Assembly (NCBI RefSeq): GCF_014651995.1
Contig: NZ_BMXY01000001.1
Location: 1,696,449-1,741,615 of the forward strand
Source: Cognatilysobacter xinjiangensis
Lineage (GTDB): Bacteria > Pseudomonadota > Gammaproteobacteria > Xanthomonadales > Xanthomonadaceae
DNA: 45,167 nt
Direction: 5' to 3'
This document shows, in pieces, positions 43,306 to 45,167 of this stretch. Position numbers and translations under genes: made by a program. How positions within the stretch are numbered: the stretch's first letter is position 1; every line of letters starts with the position of its first letter. The notes beneath the pieces are model-generated. The model saw nothing but the letters and a program-made list of their open reading frames with translations. It searched no databases and had not been told where the DNA came from.

Positions 43306-43728
43306 ATGCGCCCCGCCCTGCGCCGCCTGTTCCTGACGGCGCTGCGGGCGGACGCGGAGGCGACGCTCGCAGGCGACGCCTGGACCACGCGCTGCCTGCA
43401 CTGCCGCACGCGCCTGCAGGTACGCGGCGACGGCACGCCGCTCGGCCATGCGTCGCTCGAACACGTCGTCGCGCAGGCCTGGTTCGGCAAGCGCGCCGCC
43501 ACGCCGCTCACGGTGCGGGTCGGCGACGACGCCGACGACCCGCGCAACCTCGCCATCGCCTGTGCGCGCTGCAACCACGACAAGGGCAAGGGACCGGATG
43601 CGCGCGGTCCGGCCGATACGCGCGCCTTCGAAGTCGTGGACGCACTGCTGGCGCGCCGGCTCGCCCGTTGGCGTGACACGGACGACGCCCGCGCGCAGCG
43701 CGGCACGTGGCGCATGCCGCAGCGCTGA
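43306..43728 (+). CDS. HNH endonuclease-like protein
   Basis: A 140-residue protein with an HNH/ββα-metal layout: CLHC zinc-knuckle pair, LEHVVAQAWFG with the general-base His, NLAIACARCNHDKGKG with the Asn, second CxxC pair and final His. A nuclease fold is well supported, but the role is not. It is not beside restriction, phage or intron genes. ATG 43267 would add 13 residues; ATG 43306 fits the usual fold start. No ribosome site is clear at either. Confidence 0.75.
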   Translation: MRPALRRLFLTALRADAEATLAGDAWTTRCLHCRTRLQVRGDGTPLGHASLEHVVAQAWFGKRAATPLTVRVGDDADDPRNLAIACARCNHDKGKGPDARGPADTRAFEVVDALLARRLARWRDTDDARAQRGTWRMPQR

Positions 43729-43730
43729 CG

Positions 43731-44474
43731 TCAGCGCGATGGACGGACCGGCGCCAGCGATTCGGCTTCGCCGGCATCCAGGAGGCGCCAGGCGCCCTTC
43801 GCGAGCGCGCCGAGTGCGACGGGCCCGATCGACACCCGAACCAGCCGCAGCACGCCGATGCCATGCGCATCGAGCAGGCGCCGGATGTGCCGGTTGCGGC
43901 CCTCGTCGAGCACGATTTCCAGCCAGGCATTGCGCTGGCCCTGCCGCAGCAGGGTCGCGCGCACGGCGGCCAGCCGTTCGCCGTCGACCTCGCGACCGGC
44001 CTCCAGGGCGGCCAGCAACGCCGCATCGGGCACGCGGTCGATCTGCACGTGATAGGTCTTGTCCGGCCCGCGTTCCGGGTCGGTGATCGAGGCTGCCCAG
44101 GCCGGATCGTTGCTGAACAGCAGCAGGCCCTCGCTAGCGCGGTCGAGGCGACCGACCGGCGCGATCCACGGAAGGCCCGCATCGTCGAAGCAGCGATAGA
44201 CGGTATCGCGGCCCTTCTCGTCCTTAGCGGTCGTCACCAGGCCGCGCGGCTTGTTGAGCGCGAGGTAGATCGGTGCTGCGGACGCCTGTTCGACCCCCGC
44301 CACATCGACGCGATCGATGTCCATGCGGACGGGAAATTCGGGGTCGCGTACGACCTTTCCGTTGACGGCGACGCGTCCGTCGCGCACCCAAGCCGCCGCC
44401 TGCGTACGCGAGCACAGACCGCGCTTGGACAGCACGCGCGCCAGCCCGTGCCGGGGCGACGCCGGCGCACGCAT
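43731..44474 (-). CDS. RsuA/RluB-family pseudouridine synthase
   Basis: A 247-residue RNA-modifying enzyme. An S4 RNA-binding domain is at about 9-50 (LARVLSKRGLCSRTQAAAWVRDGRVAVNG). The catalytic domain has GRLDRASEGLLLFSND with Asp111, and the C-terminal EGRNRHIRRLLDAHG. This is the RsuA/RluB/RluE/RluF type that modifies one rRNA position; the exact site cannot be told. Its start is 9 bases after the stop of the secreted gene at 44484. Confidence 0.92.
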   Translation of the reverse strand: MRAPASPRHGLARVLSKRGLCSRTQAAAWVRDGRVAVNGKVVRDPEFPVRMDIDRVDVAGVEQASAAPIYLALNKPRGLVTTAKDEKGRDTVYRCFDDAGLPWIAPVGRLDRASEGLLLFSNDPAWAASITDPERGPDKTYHVQIDRVPDAALLAALEAGREVDGERLAAVRATLLRQGQRNAWLEIVLDEGRNRHIRRLLDAHGIGVLRLVRVSIGPVALGALAKGAWRLLDAGEAESLAPVRPSR

Positions 44475-44483
44475 CGGTCGGGC

Positions 44484-44954
44484 TTACTTCTTCTCGGCGT
44501 CGGCCGGCGGCGGCGGAGGCGGCGTGGCCGGCTGCGCGCCCTTGGCGACGCGCACGCCGCGCGCCTTCATCCAGGCGTCGAACTCGTCGGCGGTCATGCG
44601 CTTGCCGTTTTGGTTCATGTCGAACCGCCACGGCGTGTTGTCGAACTCGGTCTTGGGCTTGTACGAGGCCGGATCCGTGCCGGGCACGAACTGGCCGGCC
44701 GGCGCTGCCGAGGCCGTCGCGCGGCACTTGTCGATGCGCATGCGCAGCAGCACCGCGTCGAGCGTCTGCGTCTCGTCGAAGGCCTGCGCGAGCACGCCGC
44801 TGGGCGCGCCCAGCACGGGCGCCGGCGCGGTCAGCTCCGGCGCGAGCGCCGGCATAGTGGCCGGTGCCGTCGCATTGCGCGCCAGCGCGGTGCAGGCGTC
44901 CTGCGCCCAAGCGCTTCCGGCGACGAGCAGAAGGGGCAACAGGGCAAGGCGCAT
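44484..44954 (-). CDS. Secreted hypothetical protein
   Basis: A 156-residue protein with a signal peptide (MRLALLPLLLVAGSAWA). The mature part has Cys20-like and later cysteines (DACTALARN and DKCRATAS), an Ala/Pro-rich stretch, the segment TPWRFDMNQNGKRMTADEFDAWMKARG, and a Pro-rich end followed by DAEKK. The DMNQNGKRMTADEF part resembles an EF-hand loop (D-x-N-x-N-G-x-x-x-x-x-E), so calcium binding is possible. GGAGA lies before ATG 44954. Co-directional with the pseudouridine synthase. Confidence 0.7.
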   Translation of the reverse strand: MRLALLPLLLVAGSAWAQDACTALARNATAPATMPALAPELTAPAPVLGAPSGVLAQAFDETQTLDAVLLRMRIDKCRATASAAPAGQFVPGTDPASYKPKTEFDNTPWRFDMNQNGKRMTADEFDAWMKARGVRVAKGAQPATPPPPPPADAEKK

Positions 44955-45085
44955 GGTCGGTCTCCGGCGGCGTGTGCGGCGAGACAGGATACGTCGTGCT
45001 TCGTGAAATCCAACCGCTTCGATCGCGATTCTGCGGCCGTGTACGCGGCCGGCTATTGCCGCACGCATTTAGGGAGGCAGAAAAA

Positions 45086-45112
45086 CGAAGCCCGGCACAA
45101 GGCCGGGCTTCG
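45086..45112 (-). terminator. Rho-independent terminator, minus strand
   Basis: On the minus strand an 11-bp stem, CGAAGCCCGGC with GCCGGGCTTCG, is followed by a run of five T. It closes the gene whose last codons lie at 45136-45167. Confidence 0.88.
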
Positions 45113-45135
45113 CGGGTACATCCAAGCGCTGCGTA

Positions 45136-45167
45136 TTACGAGTTCTGGACGTTGAGCTCGGTACGAC
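45136..45167 (-). CDS. C-terminal end of a minus-strand gene, partial
   Basis: The frame that ends in a TAA at 45136-45138 reads RTELNVQNS before the stop and runs off the window. The stop lies 24 bases before the strong terminator at 45086-45112, which supports a real gene end. The product cannot be told from nine residues. Confidence 0.4.
   Translation of the reverse strand, partial: RTELNVQNS

Noticed and set aside
43306-43728. Restriction or homing endonuclease system around the HNH gene
   Set aside because: No methyltransferase, intron, intein or phage genes are nearby; only a single HNH domain gene can be supported.

Overview
The window is high-GC chromosomal DNA from a gammaproteobacterium of the Xanthomonadaceae, most likely Lysobacter, Luteimonas or a near relative. 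The evidence is the protein style (DUF6122, DUF3224, DUF3253, tandem S46 dipeptidyl-peptidases, a Lys/Ala-tailed THX protein) and a folC-SPOR-cvpA-purF block of gammaproteobacterial type. Genes are tightly packed, often with 1-nt stop/start overlaps. I see no rRNA, tRNA, insertion sequence, prophage or CRISPR array. It reads as ordinary core chromosome with small accessory and intergenic elements.

Layout. 1-240 is an intergenic repeat of 91-bp units. 277-4837 holds two EamA-type transporters on either side of a LysR regulator, then small metabolic genes (cupin, VOC, DoxX, S4). 4838-8778 is the conserved divergent pair tesA / ybbA-ybbP. 9019-9535 is a gene-poor stretch full of hairpins, with a good minus-strand terminator and a possible small RNA. 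9938-11544 is a zinc alcohol/formaldehyde dehydrogenase-like gene with a small membrane-anchored partner. 11629-18964 is a dispersed histidine-utilisation region: hutU with a coupled DUF3253 gene, several secreted proteins, then hutF diverging from a small membrane protein and hutI. A secreted M19 dipeptidase and a secreted esterase follow. 21320-24926 is a zinc-homeostasis island: a MerC-domain inner-membrane protein and a ZnuD-like TonB receptor diverge from a palindromic operator, and the Zur repressor lies just beyond. gltX follows zur closely.

26400-35509 carries lpxH and a long minus-strand run: serA, a histidine-phosphatase-family gene, folC, a double-SPOR protein, cvpA, purF, an RraB-like gene and a DUF455 ferritin-like gene. 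The serA/phosphatase pair suggests a metal-independent phosphoserine phosphatase. 36245-40650 is a tandem pair of periplasmic S46 dipeptidyl-peptidases whose specificity residues differ (Gly versus Ser), suggesting DPP7-like and DPP11-like enzymes. 40740-43205 is the threonine-to-glycine pathway (tdh, kbl), with a double-hairpin repeat between the genes. The window ends with an HNH nuclease-like gene, a 16S/23S-type pseudouridine synthase, a secreted hypothetical protein, a terminator and the last codons of a minus-strand gene.

Two themes recur. First, amino-acid and peptide scavenging: S46 and M19 peptidases, histidine degradation, threonine degradation and serine synthesis. Second, a promoter layout in which a -10-like hexamer ends exactly 6 nt before a start codon that has no Shine-Dalgarno sequence. 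This suggests leaderless mRNAs for at least three genes.
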